The position numbers and the translations under genes are program-made. From positions 308,555-372,554 of the forward strand of contig ML769411.1 in NCBI GenBank assembly GCA_009733575.1: 64,000 bases of DNA, written 5' to 3'. This DNA is from Gymnopus androsaceus JB14. Taxonomy: Eukaryota > Basidiomycota > Agaricomycetes > Agaricales > Omphalotaceae. The stretch's first letter is position 1, and every line of letters starts with the position of its first letter. Under the pieces are notes generated by a model. It saw only the letters and a program-made list of their open reading frames with translations. It made no database searches and was not told the origin of the DNA. Positions 1 to 9,769 of this stretch are shown here, one piece after another.

Positions 1-1145
1 CCTGAAGCTGCCAGTCGTGTGACTGGTGTACTTGACGTTGCGAAAGAAGACCTTTCATCGCTTGCTCGTCGGATAGAGAGTACCAAGGAAGAGCAAAGGA
101 AAGGTCTTGAGGAGAAGCTGGACGAGCAGACTAGAGAGTACACTCTGAAACTCTTGGAAGTCGAGATGCAAGCTCAGGACAGGCTCGACAACCAGGAGGA
201 CGAATTCAGAAAACTCTTCGATCTTCGCCAGAGCCAACTTGTCCAAGCTTATCGACAAAAACTCGAGGAGGAGTTGAAGACTCAGACTGATCTCATAAAT
301 GAGAGGTGAGTTGTATTCCGTGTTCTGGTTGAACTTTTCCTGATGCAACAGTTTAACAGGCTCAAGAACGAGGTCATTGCGCAGGGCATTGAACTTCAGC
401 GTCGCTGGATTCGAGAGATCAAAATGCGCGTCGAAGAAGAGCGTGGTGGACGTCTAGCCAAGATTGACGAACTTTCCGCTCAACTTAAACGTATCGAGCG
501 TGTTGCTCTTGACAATTCTGCCTACCTCGATGAGAATATCCGTGTTCACGCTCTTTGGTCCGCCATCCGCGCACTCTCTTCCTCTACACTGTCCTCTCCC
601 GTCCGAAAGCCCTTCCGAGAAGAGCTTCGTGTAGTGCGCCACATTGCCGCTGCGCGCGAGGATCCTGTGGTTTCAGCAGCTCTAGAGACTCTTGAGGCCT
701 CTGAAGTCCCAGATGTCGGCGTTGAGCCTTTAGCTGATCTCGCCTCGTGGTACACGACGTCTGTTTCTCCTAAAGTGAGCAACGTGGCTTTGGTACCGGA
801 CCAGGACGCGGGTTTACTTTCGCATCTTGCAAGTCACCTCTTGAGCTCTTTCAGATTCAAGAGGCATGGTTTAGTTGAGGGCAACGATGTGCTGAGTGTG
901 TTGTCAAGGGCGGAATACTATCTGAACGAAAAGGATCTTGATAGCGCTACGAAGGGAACTAAATCAGTTGAATGGGACCGCAAAAATGATGTTACATGAC
1001 TGGTTAGAGGCTGCCAGGAGACGTCTAGAGGTTGAACAGGCTCTGGAGGTAAGTTGCAGCTCTAGTTCCATGCATTACTTTGTTGACTATTTCATTCCAG
1101 GTTGTACATACGCAAGCAACTCTCGCGTCGTTACTAGTTGTGTAG
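1..1145 (+). CDS. MIC60: MICOS complex subunit Mic60 (mitofilin), C-terminal part; 5' end outside window
   Basis: This is the C-terminal part of mitofilin, the inner mitochondrial membrane protein that shapes crista junctions. The visible protein starts inside a long charged coiled coil (RLDNQEDEFRKLFDLRQ region, ending near base 305) and runs into the conserved mitofilin C-terminal domain, including LNQLNGTAKMMLHDWLEAAR and the closing RRRLEVEQALEV. Introns are read at 306-359 (54 bp) and 1049-1100 (52 bp); the stop is TAG at 1143-1145. The frame breaks at about 950-957, where one extra A in the ACGAAGG stretch separates DLDSAT from ELNQLNG; both sides match the family, so this is probably a sequence error or a recent mutation. 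The gene runs off the left edge, so the presequence and membrane segment are not seen. Confidence 0.88.
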
Positions 1146-1238
1146 ACTCCCAATAATACAGATGGACCGTTATACAAAAATGAACATAGAGTAGCTATAT
1201 TATATATCGTCATTTGAGCCCGACAATGTGTTTGCGGC

Positions 1239-2740
1239 TCATGCGATACTGGTGGCAGCAGCGCTCCCACCAGTTAGAGCACATTCGCATATTATCTGTC
1301 GAAATCATCTTTAGTGACTGCCTGTATATGAATTCAGACTTCTTACCTGTGCCCGTCTGACCACGTTCTGCAATTTTGTCATGAGCGATAGGTACCCAGC
1401 AGAAGTATGTGCTACACACGCTACACACCTGGATAATTTCTGGACCTTGTCCGGGTATATCGGGGCCTTTCGACACCTTCACAAGCCCCGGGAACACAGT
1501 AGCACCAACCCGGTCAATATTCCCATTCTCACTTCTCATGCATCGTTTTACCAGTTCGTTTTGCCGAGGAGAGAGAGTACTGCCTAGTTCAGGAACAAAA
1601 GCACGGTAGAAGGCATCGCCAGATGTTGCATTTGAGCCGTGAACCATACGAGAAAACTCGTATGCGACGTCAATGATGGATTTGCCACCAGTAGTTGGAA
1701 TGGAGCCATTCATACACCTTAATAGCGACGGCATATGTTCAACAAGGACACTGGCGGATTTATGAAATACGTAGAGGCGTCGAGGAATCGAGTATTAGAA
1801 GGAGAGGAGGGGAAATTTAGTTTAGTATTGGGAAGCCAATACTGAAAAGAACTTTACCTGGCCGTCATATCTGGTGAACAACTATCAACAGCAGCAGTAT
1901 AGGTCTGCCGGCGCCAAACACTAGCGACGGTGGGATCTCCTGCAATCATTAATTCACATTCAGTCTACTAGTACAGTCGATGAGAATAACTCACGCGAGA
2001 ATATATGTTCATGGATCCGGGACAACTGATCATTGGCCTCAGGTGAGTTTGTCACAATGAGACAGTTAATTATGCCCTCTGATATGGTCTCAGAGATGAT
2101 ATGTCTCAGCAAAGACTGGACCTGCATTGAGGAGCCATCGTAGTGTGGTGGGGTATCAGTGGTTGTAGAAGCTAGATCGTTCAGAATTGCACGGCACAGT
2201 TCGACGAGCGATACAGGAGGATTTCGTACAACCTCGGAGGCCCATCGGTTGATCATCTGCTCTAGTTTAAGATTGAGCGTTCAGTTCGGCCAATTTATGA
2301 TTCACCTTTTCCAACTGAGCTGCAGAATTCTGGAGAATGATCAACGTCCATCAAAATGGACGTAGGAGCTCGAAGGAGCTTACCTTTATAGAATAATCAT
2401 CCACTTTTTAAAATCGATTTTAGACCCAGTATTGGCAGAATTGGATTTCCTACGTACCTGCTGCTTTTCCGACTTCTGCTACGGGACCTCCTTCCAGAAG
2501 CGCAATCCGTGCGCGCAACTGGGCAACTTGTCTCTCTTGTTCTTCGAGCTGAGCCCGTTGTTCTTCAACTTTTTCGTGCGCAATACGCTTAGAGTGTCAT
2601 TGAGATCGGAATTGATTCTTTGATTCCCAAGGACATATGGGACTTACAAAGTTTGTCAATGCATATCGGTACTGTTCTCCAGATACAACATCTTGGGCAG
2701 GTTGCATTTGAAAGGAGCTCACGCTCTGCTGGTAGGCCAT
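1239..2740 (-). CDS. Coiled-coil protein of unknown function, multi-exon
   Basis: I do not recognise a named family. The start chosen is the ATG at 2740 (MAYQQSVSSFQMQPAQD); in-frame codons upstream lack another ATG. After the first exon, the protein has a coiled-coil segment (RIAHEKVEEQRAQLEEQERQ), then a 14-base exon at 2306-2319, then a helical block (MINRWASEVVRNPPVSLVEL) and later exons ending in NVVRRAQ and IICECALTGGSAAATSIA before TGA at 1239-1241. The last two joins remove introns that keep the frame and give a coherent end, which supports the model. It has no signal peptide or membrane segment. It is tail-to-tail with MIC60, about 90 bp apart. A nuclear or cytoplasmic scaffold role is only a guess. 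Confidence 0.6.
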
Positions 2741-2829
2741 AGTAGAAGAATGACAAGGAACAGGAGCCAAGGTCTGCACTGCCTGCAGTCCATGATGTTC
2801 GCGGAACACGCTTTGACACTGACGGGCGT

Positions 2830-2864
2830 CTAGTCTCGATCCCGCGCTTAGCGATCGAGACTAG
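2830..2864. repeat. Perfect 12-bp inverted repeat with 11-nt loop
   Basis: CTAGTCTCGATC at 2830-2841 is followed 11 bases later by its exact reverse complement at 2853-2864. It sits about 90 bp upstream of the ATG of the minus-strand coiled-coil gene, so it could be an operator-like site or an RNA stem. No factor that binds it is known to me. Confidence 0.8.
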
Positions 2865-3210
2865 GCTGCTATCGCGTATCTATGTATGAGAGACGATGTT
2901 GTTGTACTTCCTCGCAACCTACAGTTATATAAAGTAGAGATGTTCAATATTACTGTTGGGTCTCGACTCTCGATTCTATACTACATATTCTTATGCTACT
3001 TATTCAGTTCTCCGTGTCAAAGTGTAGAAAGCAATTTCACCGTGCATTGATGTGAGATGAATCGACAAGCATCTGCGTCCAAGTACTCTAGTCTGCAGGC
3101 AGCAGCATTGCTTGCACGACCAGATCCCCCCAGTGGGCAGTTACGGAACGTATGGAACTCAGAATGTGAATCTAGAGCTCGATGTAGCAATCTTCTCCAT
3201 CGTCTCTAGG

Positions 3211-3430
3211 CCGATAGCCAAGAGGTGACGAAGATTCCGCATCGCTGATACAGTCGGTAGGGTATCAAAAAGGAAGGAGTCCAGGCAAGGTCTGGCAACC
3301 GACACGGCTACTTCAGAGCTTTAGCGCTCCTTAGCGCTGATGGCCTTGTCCAGAGTCTAGACTCCTTCCTATTTGATACCTCCCTTATATCAGCGATCCC
3401 GGAATCTTCGTCACCTCTTGCCGATAGCTA
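3211..3430. repeat. Long imperfect inverted repeat (arms about 70 bp, spacer about 80 bp)
   Basis: The left arm at about 3211-3282 contains CAAGAGGTGACGAAGATTCC, then ATCGCTGATA, GGTATCAAA and AGGAAGGAGTC in order. The right arm at about 3360-3430 holds the reverse complements in mirrored order (GACTCCTTCCT, TTTGATACC, TATCAGCGAT, GGAATCTTCGTCACCTCTTG). The match is roughly 80-85 per cent by eye with small gaps. The spacer holds a second, smaller stem (AGCGCTCCTTAGCGCT). No open frame crosses it. It could be a fold-back MITE or the precursor hairpin of small RNAs. Confidence 0.8.
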
Positions 3431-3869
3431 TAATAACGAGCTCGATCTGTTGCAAGTACGGGAACCCACTAAATAGGATGGTGAAATGTCGGAGATTTAA
3501 CGCTGTACACAGCGGTTGTACAGAAGCATTTGGTATAACCGCAGTGAGAATGACAAAAGCTGAATGGAAACGAAAATGGCATCAGTTGTTTGTACGGTTC
3601 TACGCACTATACAGGATTTAATTGTGCAAGATCATCATCGACCTCTTAGTAAGTTAATACGTTCTTCACATTTTCGGTCCCGATGGAGGGAAGGTAAGAT
3701 ATATCGTCCTTCTGAGACCGTTCTGAGAAGAAATCAGTGAATGTACAAGTGGAGTAAGAGAATAAATAACACCCGACGATTCTTGTATTTAGCTGGATCC
3801 AAGCATACGACTCCCGAATACCGAGGTAGTTAGAGTTCCCAGAAACCCGGAGAGAGAAAGTGTTTTATA

Positions 3870-4490
3870 CGCCCAAAGATGAATTAACTAGATGGGATAG
3901 CTTAAGTGATCCAAATAAATCATTTATCGAGTCTATAATTGAGGCTTGACAGACAGTATTCCTAACCCCGCCAGAGTTTACAAGGTCGACAATAAAATAG
4001 TCTCCTGTATGTTAGAAAAGAAGGTTTAGTGAGAAAAACATCAACTTACCTTCACATGCGCATTTTCTCCTTGCGGATCAACATCAATTTGAATAAATGC
4101 GCCAGAAGGATGGCGCTTGGACTGGGATGGCGAATGGTTATTTAGATGGCCGCCGCGAATAAGAGTAGACGACTAAGCAAGAGCAACATATCTTTTTAAG
4201 GACAGTTTTGTTGAATGACATTTCTTCCAAAATCAGATCATAATACACATGTACTTACCTGTAGTAAGAGAAGGGTTCGCTCTCCAGAAATTGCGGGTAG
4301 TGCTAGGGAAGAGCTGAGAAGCCTCTCACTTGATTGAAGCGCTCCGCTGCAGTCCGCTGCCCGCAAGTATCCAGACGGGGAACGGGGAAAGCCGCTGGCC
4401 ATGAACAGAACATTATTTCGGATCTGACGGCGATGAATCAATGACGAAGCCAGCAAAATCCCGGACAGGAGAAGAAGTTGATACTTGCAT
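3870..4490 (-). pseudogene. Minus-strand coding remnants, family not recognised
   Basis: Several stretches read as plausible protein on the minus strand: MQVSTSSPVRDFAGFVIDSS from the ATG at 4490, then FPRSPSGYLRAADCSGALQ, then after a putative intron STLIRGGHLNNHSPSQSKRH with PSGAFIQIDVDPQGENAHVK, and after a second intron DYFIVDLVNSGGVRN with DSINDLFGSLKLSHLV. The pieces do not join in one frame (a stop follows DSSPSDPK, and the second junction is off by one base). It may be a decayed gene or a live gene with sequence errors. I cannot name the product. Confidence 0.35.
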
Positions 4491-4667
4491 ATCGGAGAAA
4501 GATTTGAAGGTTTTGATCATCTCGATTTTCTTCGGCGACGGGTGCAGTTGGTTATTATGTTACTTCAAATGTATCCAGCATCAAAACAGACAAATGTTCT
4601 GTCACCTATAAGAAGGACATGGTAAGATTCGCTGAGCGCCTGGCCTTCGTTACCTGTCCACCGGCCC

Positions 4668-6380
4668 ATGGAATCGTCTTTCGATGCTTTCGTCTATGGA
4701 AACAACTTGTCCAGTTTGTCGCCATCTGTAACGTCCCTTCCTGCTTATACCCGTCGACCCTCACCTCCCCCACGAACACGTCGAGAATTGACAGAACATG
4801 CCGTGGAATTGCCGGCTAATACCAGCTCGGTACGCGCCAAAAAGCCCTGGGCAACTTTGCGAGTTTACAGCAAAGCTCCCGCTGGGACTTTGCCTACGTT
4901 TGTAGAAGGGGAAAAGATCAACGGTTCAGTGACTTTGGATTCGAGTAGTAGTAATAGTCGACATATTTCTTCGGTGAAAGTTATAGTGAGTTGATTCCTG
5001 CTCGAGTCGTCGTAGTTTGGCGGGTGAAGTCCGAAAATCGCCTTGCATTATTGATGACGCGTGATAGACGGTCACCTTCCACCCGTCATGATGATTAATT
5101 CTCAGTCTGACACGAATTTTCTAGATTCGAGGCGAACTGGCTACGGGGTCGCATGAAGTCGAGCGTTATTCATTTCTTGACTGCGCGCCGGTGACCCTTT
5201 GGTCCAGTAAAAGTGCGAGCCAGACGAGGGAAAGCGGACAACATTGGCAATTTTCTATCGATCTTCCCCGACATGTAATCACGTCTTCGGGTGCGGTGAA
5301 CGATATCCACGCGTATTCTCTCCCACCTACGTTTATGGAGCGGAAGATACGCGCTAGTATCCGATATACTTTGATTGTGCACATTCAACGTAGCACGTTC
5401 AGGGAAGATAGCGAGTGAGCTATTTGAACTCTAATGTTGCTACTTCCTGTTTTAACATGCTTAATTTATAGCTTACAAACAGCATTCATCTACGTCCCCG
5501 CTATCAGACCAGACCCTCCCTCGCCTCTACGTTTGCTAGCATATCAAGAGAACAGTCCCCTTCTAGGACCTCGAGCTGATCCTAAAGGATGGTATAGCCT
5601 TCCTTCTGCCAAAGTTTACGGGAAATTATTCAACAACCGTATTGTAGAGGTGACTTGCCGAGTATGTATACCTTCTACTCCCGTTTTAATACCGCAAAGT
5701 TCACTTTGCCTATTTCAGCTCTCTCTTGCCAGACCACTGAGCTATACACGTGGCTCAGTAATCCCTCTTTCACTTGTACTTACTTCAAAGGATTACCAGG
5801 CTTTAGACCTGTTATCTTCTCCGCGGGTTCTGACTGTCATCCTTCGCCGCAAGGTCATAAACAATGAGAATAACTTGGGCGAATCTAAACCTCTGTGGAA
5901 GGGCCATATACAAACAGAAATTTCGAGAGAACCTGCACAAGACATTGCTACTGCTGTATGGTGGCAACGACCAGATGATGAGATGAATATCGTACAGAAC
6001 ACCGCGACACCAAGGACCAGAGAGCTGGAAGGTGAAATTTTGCTATCCAAAAGTTTGAAACCGACGTTTCACATATCCCATTTTGGTATCGAGGTAAGCT
6101 TATGAATTATAGTCTTGGTACCCGGTAAACTGACTATCTTCGCCAGTACTCTGTTGCAATGCTTCCTTTCGCCACTACGAGTTTTGTTCCTTCTACCACT
6201 GCGCAAAGGTTTCACAACGGGCCCATTCTCGAACAACGTGTCGAAATCGCAACAATGTTTCCGAAGGGACCTCGACCTATCGCTCACTCACCACCGGAAT
6301 ACCGAGAACAAGCACCTAATAGTGCCCGCTCCTCTTTACCGCCTTCTAGAGCCTCCTTACCCCCATCTAGAGGACGTTAG
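4668..6380 (+). CDS. Arrestin-like protein, paralog 1
   Basis: Members of this basidiomycete family have an arrestin-type N-terminal beta-sandwich and are thought to act as adaptors for membrane-protein trafficking or ubiquitination; this is inferred from the fold. Five exons are read: 4668-4985, 5125-5414, 5472-5661, 5719-6093 and 6147-6380. Landmarks in order are LPAYTRRPSPPPR, LPTFVEGEKINGSVTL (edge of the first sheet), FSIDLPRHV, LPPTFMERKIRASIRY, LRLLAYQENSPLLGPRADPK with GWYSLP, LSYTRGSVIPLSLVLTSKD with QALDLLSSP, GEILLSKSLKPTF, and a Pro/Ser-rich tail. The start is the ATG opening MESSFDAFVYG. Here the LSLARP and LSYTRG segments are in one exon, whereas three paralogs split them. No PPxY was noticed in the tail, so a ubiquitin-ligase link is unproven. 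Confidence 0.8.
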
Positions 6381-6755
6381 ACGCTCTGTTATCATACTTC
6401 CCGCCCCATGGACAACCTCATCGGACTTGTTATATATTATTATATATACCCCACGATTGCTTGCATTTATCATATTTACTGTATTGTTTTGTAGCCTCCC
6501 TTGTAGTTATTGAGCACGCTGGTGTCGCGCTTTAATAAATATTATGCCCACTACTACTCACACTTGCCAGTAATTTGACTGAAGCATAATTATTGGCGGT
6601 GTGACTGACGCGCATACGAGTGAAATTATGACAATGTGCTCCATATCCGAGTCCTTGTTGGCGCCACATCAGAAATGGATCTGCTTCTTTTTCACTGTCA
6701 GTGTCACGATGTTTGAAATATATGCTCTCTCCTCTTATCTTCGCTCCTCACCACC

Positions 6756-9313
6756 ATGTCTACTGAGGACAACGACAAGAAATTAGAAGAGGTCCCCGTC
6801 GTCGATGGACTAACGTTCAAGGACCAAACCGACGCAAAAATCACCCGATCGGAATGGACAACGACACGAAAAGAATTGTTTTCCTATTATCTGTATTACA
6901 TTGGAAACAATGGGCTCTCGGGCTTCAACTATGGGCCTTCGCAGTTTCAGAATCTTCTGTTCTTAGCGGGATATGACCCCAGTCAACCTCCCTTTACGAT
7001 GCCTTGTGGGGACGGCGACTGTGTTTTGCCATATCTAGGTAGTCTCGAAAGCTAGAGTTTCTCAAAGATAAAGTCGTACTAATGAGAAAATGTCTAGGAA
7101 AAGTGCGGGACGGTGAGCATTTTGAATGTGCCCCATGACGATAGTTTTTAACAAGTGTCTCCAGTCAACTCCATCGTCCTTCTAACCAATGGGATCAGTT
7201 TTGCTATTCAAGCGGTGGTTCTACTGCTCGTCGGAGCTTGGGCTGATTATGGAAGCTGGAGGTTGGTATTCTCTTCTTTTTGTTCTCATTGGTGCTAAAG
7301 CCTCAGGCCAACAGACCGAATATCACGATATTTTTCACAATCCTGGCTGTCGCCGTATCTTTCGCTTGGCTTGGTGTTGAGGATCCATCGCAGTGGCGGG
7401 CAGGAATTGTGTTGTATGTTTTGGGTCGTGAGTTCAAAGTAACATCATGGACCGTTTAACGTAGCTCGTTAATCGGTAACAAACAGTGATATCATATCAA
7501 GTTAGTCTTTCTCGTTACCTCTGCATGCGATATTGGATTAACTGGATTGATAGTGTGCTTTAACTTTTTGGACTGCTGCATTTCCTGGATTGGCTCGTGA
7601 TCTTCCGGAAGTGAAGGAGTCGCTAGCTGAAGTGAAAGATGGAAAGAAAGAGTAAGTATCCTTGTCGCATGCAGTAATATGGTCTGAACTATATTTCTAG
7701 CTTGGATACTCATGCCAAATTTACCTCTCTATCTCGGAATCGTGTATCAAACATTTCATTTACTGTGCAATCTGTCGGGGAAATCGCTATCCTTGCTGTT
7801 ATGGTAGGGATCCTAAAAGGGCTTCACTCGGATGCAAGCACAGAGAACAACACCAAGGCGTTTAGCGTACTAATTGCTTTTTCAGGAGGAGTTTGGTGTG
7901 AGTATTCTTCTTTCCACTTGTGTTAACCTCACCGTTTTTGTTCCAGTACTCGTTGCTTTGCCTTGGTTTTTCCTTGAAAAACGCCGACCTGGCCTGCAGT
8001 TGCCTCCCGGAACGAGTCTTCTCACAGTGGGATTCAAGCAGACCTATATCGCTTTCAGAGAATGTTTGAGGCTAAAACAGACATTCCTTTACCTCATTTT
8101 CTACTTCCTCATGTACGTGGAGGGCCTTCGATGCATTCTGAAGCTTATATGATGGAATACAGGGGAGACGTATTGAACACCACAGTGTAGGGTCTTTGCT
8201 ATCGCATTTCGCTACTTGAGGGTTTCACACTTTTGCCTTTTAGTACTGTCGTTGGCACGCTTCAAAACAGGTTCAGTACAATATACCATTTCAAGGTCAA
8301 CGTTAATGGAATGACTTTAGCCTTGTTTCGTACTCGACCTTCCAACTAACACTACTACTAATTGTGGGGATCGTGGCTCAAGCTATCGGTATCTAGTGAG
8401 TTGCGATCCTTTTGCAATATTAATTGATATCACTAACTGTGGTTCTACAGTGGCTTTTGGCTTGTTCAAAAGCGCTTTGGCATTAGCACGAAAGCGGTAT
8501 GTGCCACTCATCTCAAGGATAAGCTTGGTTCTGATCAGACGCATTAGATGCTTACTTTCAATGCCTTTTGGATCATTGTGAGTATGATATCTAGCGTTAA
8601 ATTAACGCTTTGACCGTTTTGTGCTGTTAGGTTTTGACGATATGGGGCCTCATTGGGATACATACGGATAAATTTGGATTTAAGCATGTTTGGGAGGTCT
8701 GGTAAGGGCTTTTTGCCTTGAATTTACGCACTTGAATACTCAGTGTTCGGATGAAACAGGGCATATCAAGTTTTCTACGGTGTTATGGTATGTCCGTGGT
8801 ATGCGTACAGCCAAACCATGATTAGTGAGGTATCTCCGCTACCACAAATGTAAGCCATTCTTGAAAATACTTCACTGATGGACTTATGTAAATTCTTCCC
8901 CTCGTAGGTTTCTTTTCTTTGCATTATTTTCTGTGGTGCGTGTATTTTCTTGATCGGCGACCATGCACTTGGGTCTCACGAAATCATTCAGGTCGGGAAA
9001 ACGTCTGCCTTCATAGGGCCATTTGTATCTTCAGCTATCATTACAGATTCGAACAACAATGATAACATGCCATTCGCGTTTTTGTTTGCGCTGTACGTGC
9101 CTTTATGAGGTTCTATCAAGTTCTGACATGACCTGTTTGCGATCCAGTGGTGTCTTCAGCATGATATTCCTTTGGATGGTGGATGTACCAAAGAGTCGCA
9201 TCGAATGTGAAGAGTTCATCCAAGCTGAGAGCGAAAGAAAGGCATTCGAAACTAGCGGGCATCTTGCGAGTGCGTACACAGGGGACTCGGAAGCGAAGAT
9301 GAGCGATGTATGA
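6756..9313 (+). CDS. ATG22: Atg22-like vacuolar amino-acid effluxer (MFS family)
   Basis: Atg22 proteins export amino acids from the vacuole after autophagic breakdown. Family landmarks are in order: FSYYLYYIGNNGLSGFNYGP, NSIVLLTNGISFAIQAVVLL with GAWADYG, PNITIFFTILAVAVSFAWLG, FPGLARDLPEV, VSNISFTVQSVGEIAILAV, IVLTIWGLIG, CPWYAYSQTMISEV and VGKTSAFIGPFVSSAI. The many hydrophobic segments fit the 10-12 helices of the family. The ATG lies in CCACCATGTC, a good context. At least ten introns occur, with tiny exons at 7098-7112 (15 nt) and 7487-7500 (14 nt). The C-terminal tail is charged and ends GDSEAKMSDV. The reading frame is intact across all exons I could join. The neighbour trehalase starts about 460 bp downstream, ATG15 about 3.6 kb downstream. 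Confidence 0.87.
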
Positions 9314-9360
9314 GATGCAGTACCTTCTTCATAGAGAAATACTACATATTTGGATGTTGA

Positions 9361-9379
9361 CCCCCTAGAGCCCCCTAGT
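9361..9379 (+). promoter_or_regulatory. Two adjacent CCCCCT (STRE-like) motifs upstream of neutral trehalase
   Basis: The sequence CCCCCTAG occurs twice in a row, at 9361-9368 and 9372-9379, about 400 bp before the trehalase ATG and just after the Atg22 stop. CCCCT is the core of the fungal stress response element that controls neutral trehalase in yeast. Function here is inferred from position and core sequence only. Confidence 0.4.
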
Positions 9380-9448
9380 TGGCCGTGGATTTAGTTCTGG
9401 ACAACTGTCAAACGCCCTAATGTCAAGCAGCATGTTCACTGTCCAGGC

Positions 9449-9482
9449 GTCCCCGAACTTCTTTGTGCGGAAGTCGGGGGAC
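9449..9482. repeat. Imperfect hairpin in the trehalase 5' region
   Basis: GTCCCCGAACTTC at 9449-9461 faces GAAGTCGGGGGAC at 9470-9482 across an 8-base loop; the arms pair except for one or two positions. It lies in the same intergenic interval as the STRE-like motifs and could form in DNA or in a long 5' leader. Confidence 0.55.
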
Positions 9483-9769
9483 TCGAGACCTAAATTTAGT
9501 TGTCAGAGTAGCCTAGCCGCGTAAATATCCAGGTACTCCTCGAGTACGACGAGTCAATCAGTTCAGCCTCAGGCAACAAACCGGACGTCTTTCAATGCCA
9601 AACTGACATTGTTTGGGGATTCGGGACCTCGGGCCTTAATTATGCATATTCCCAGGCTATACTTTTCCACCCATCTCCACCACAAAGCCTTTTGTTTCTT
9701 CATTCTTTCAATACTACTACTAGAACCTCGTACTTCTAGCCATCTTGTCTTTTTTTACACACTTGAATA

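Larger units (their letters stand above)
2741..4667. other. Gene-poor interval between the coiled-coil gene and the first arrestin-like gene
   Basis: Apart from the two inverted repeats and the minus-strand coding remnants listed separately, only short unsupported open frames occur here. The interval must hold the promoter of the minus-strand coiled-coil gene on its left side and that of the plus-strand arrestin-like gene on its right. Confidence 0.5.

Noticed and set aside
950..960. Programmed +1 frameshifting as the cause of the frame breaks
   Set aside because: The break sites share no slippery sequence or structure and hit many unrelated genes, so sequence error or mutation is simpler.
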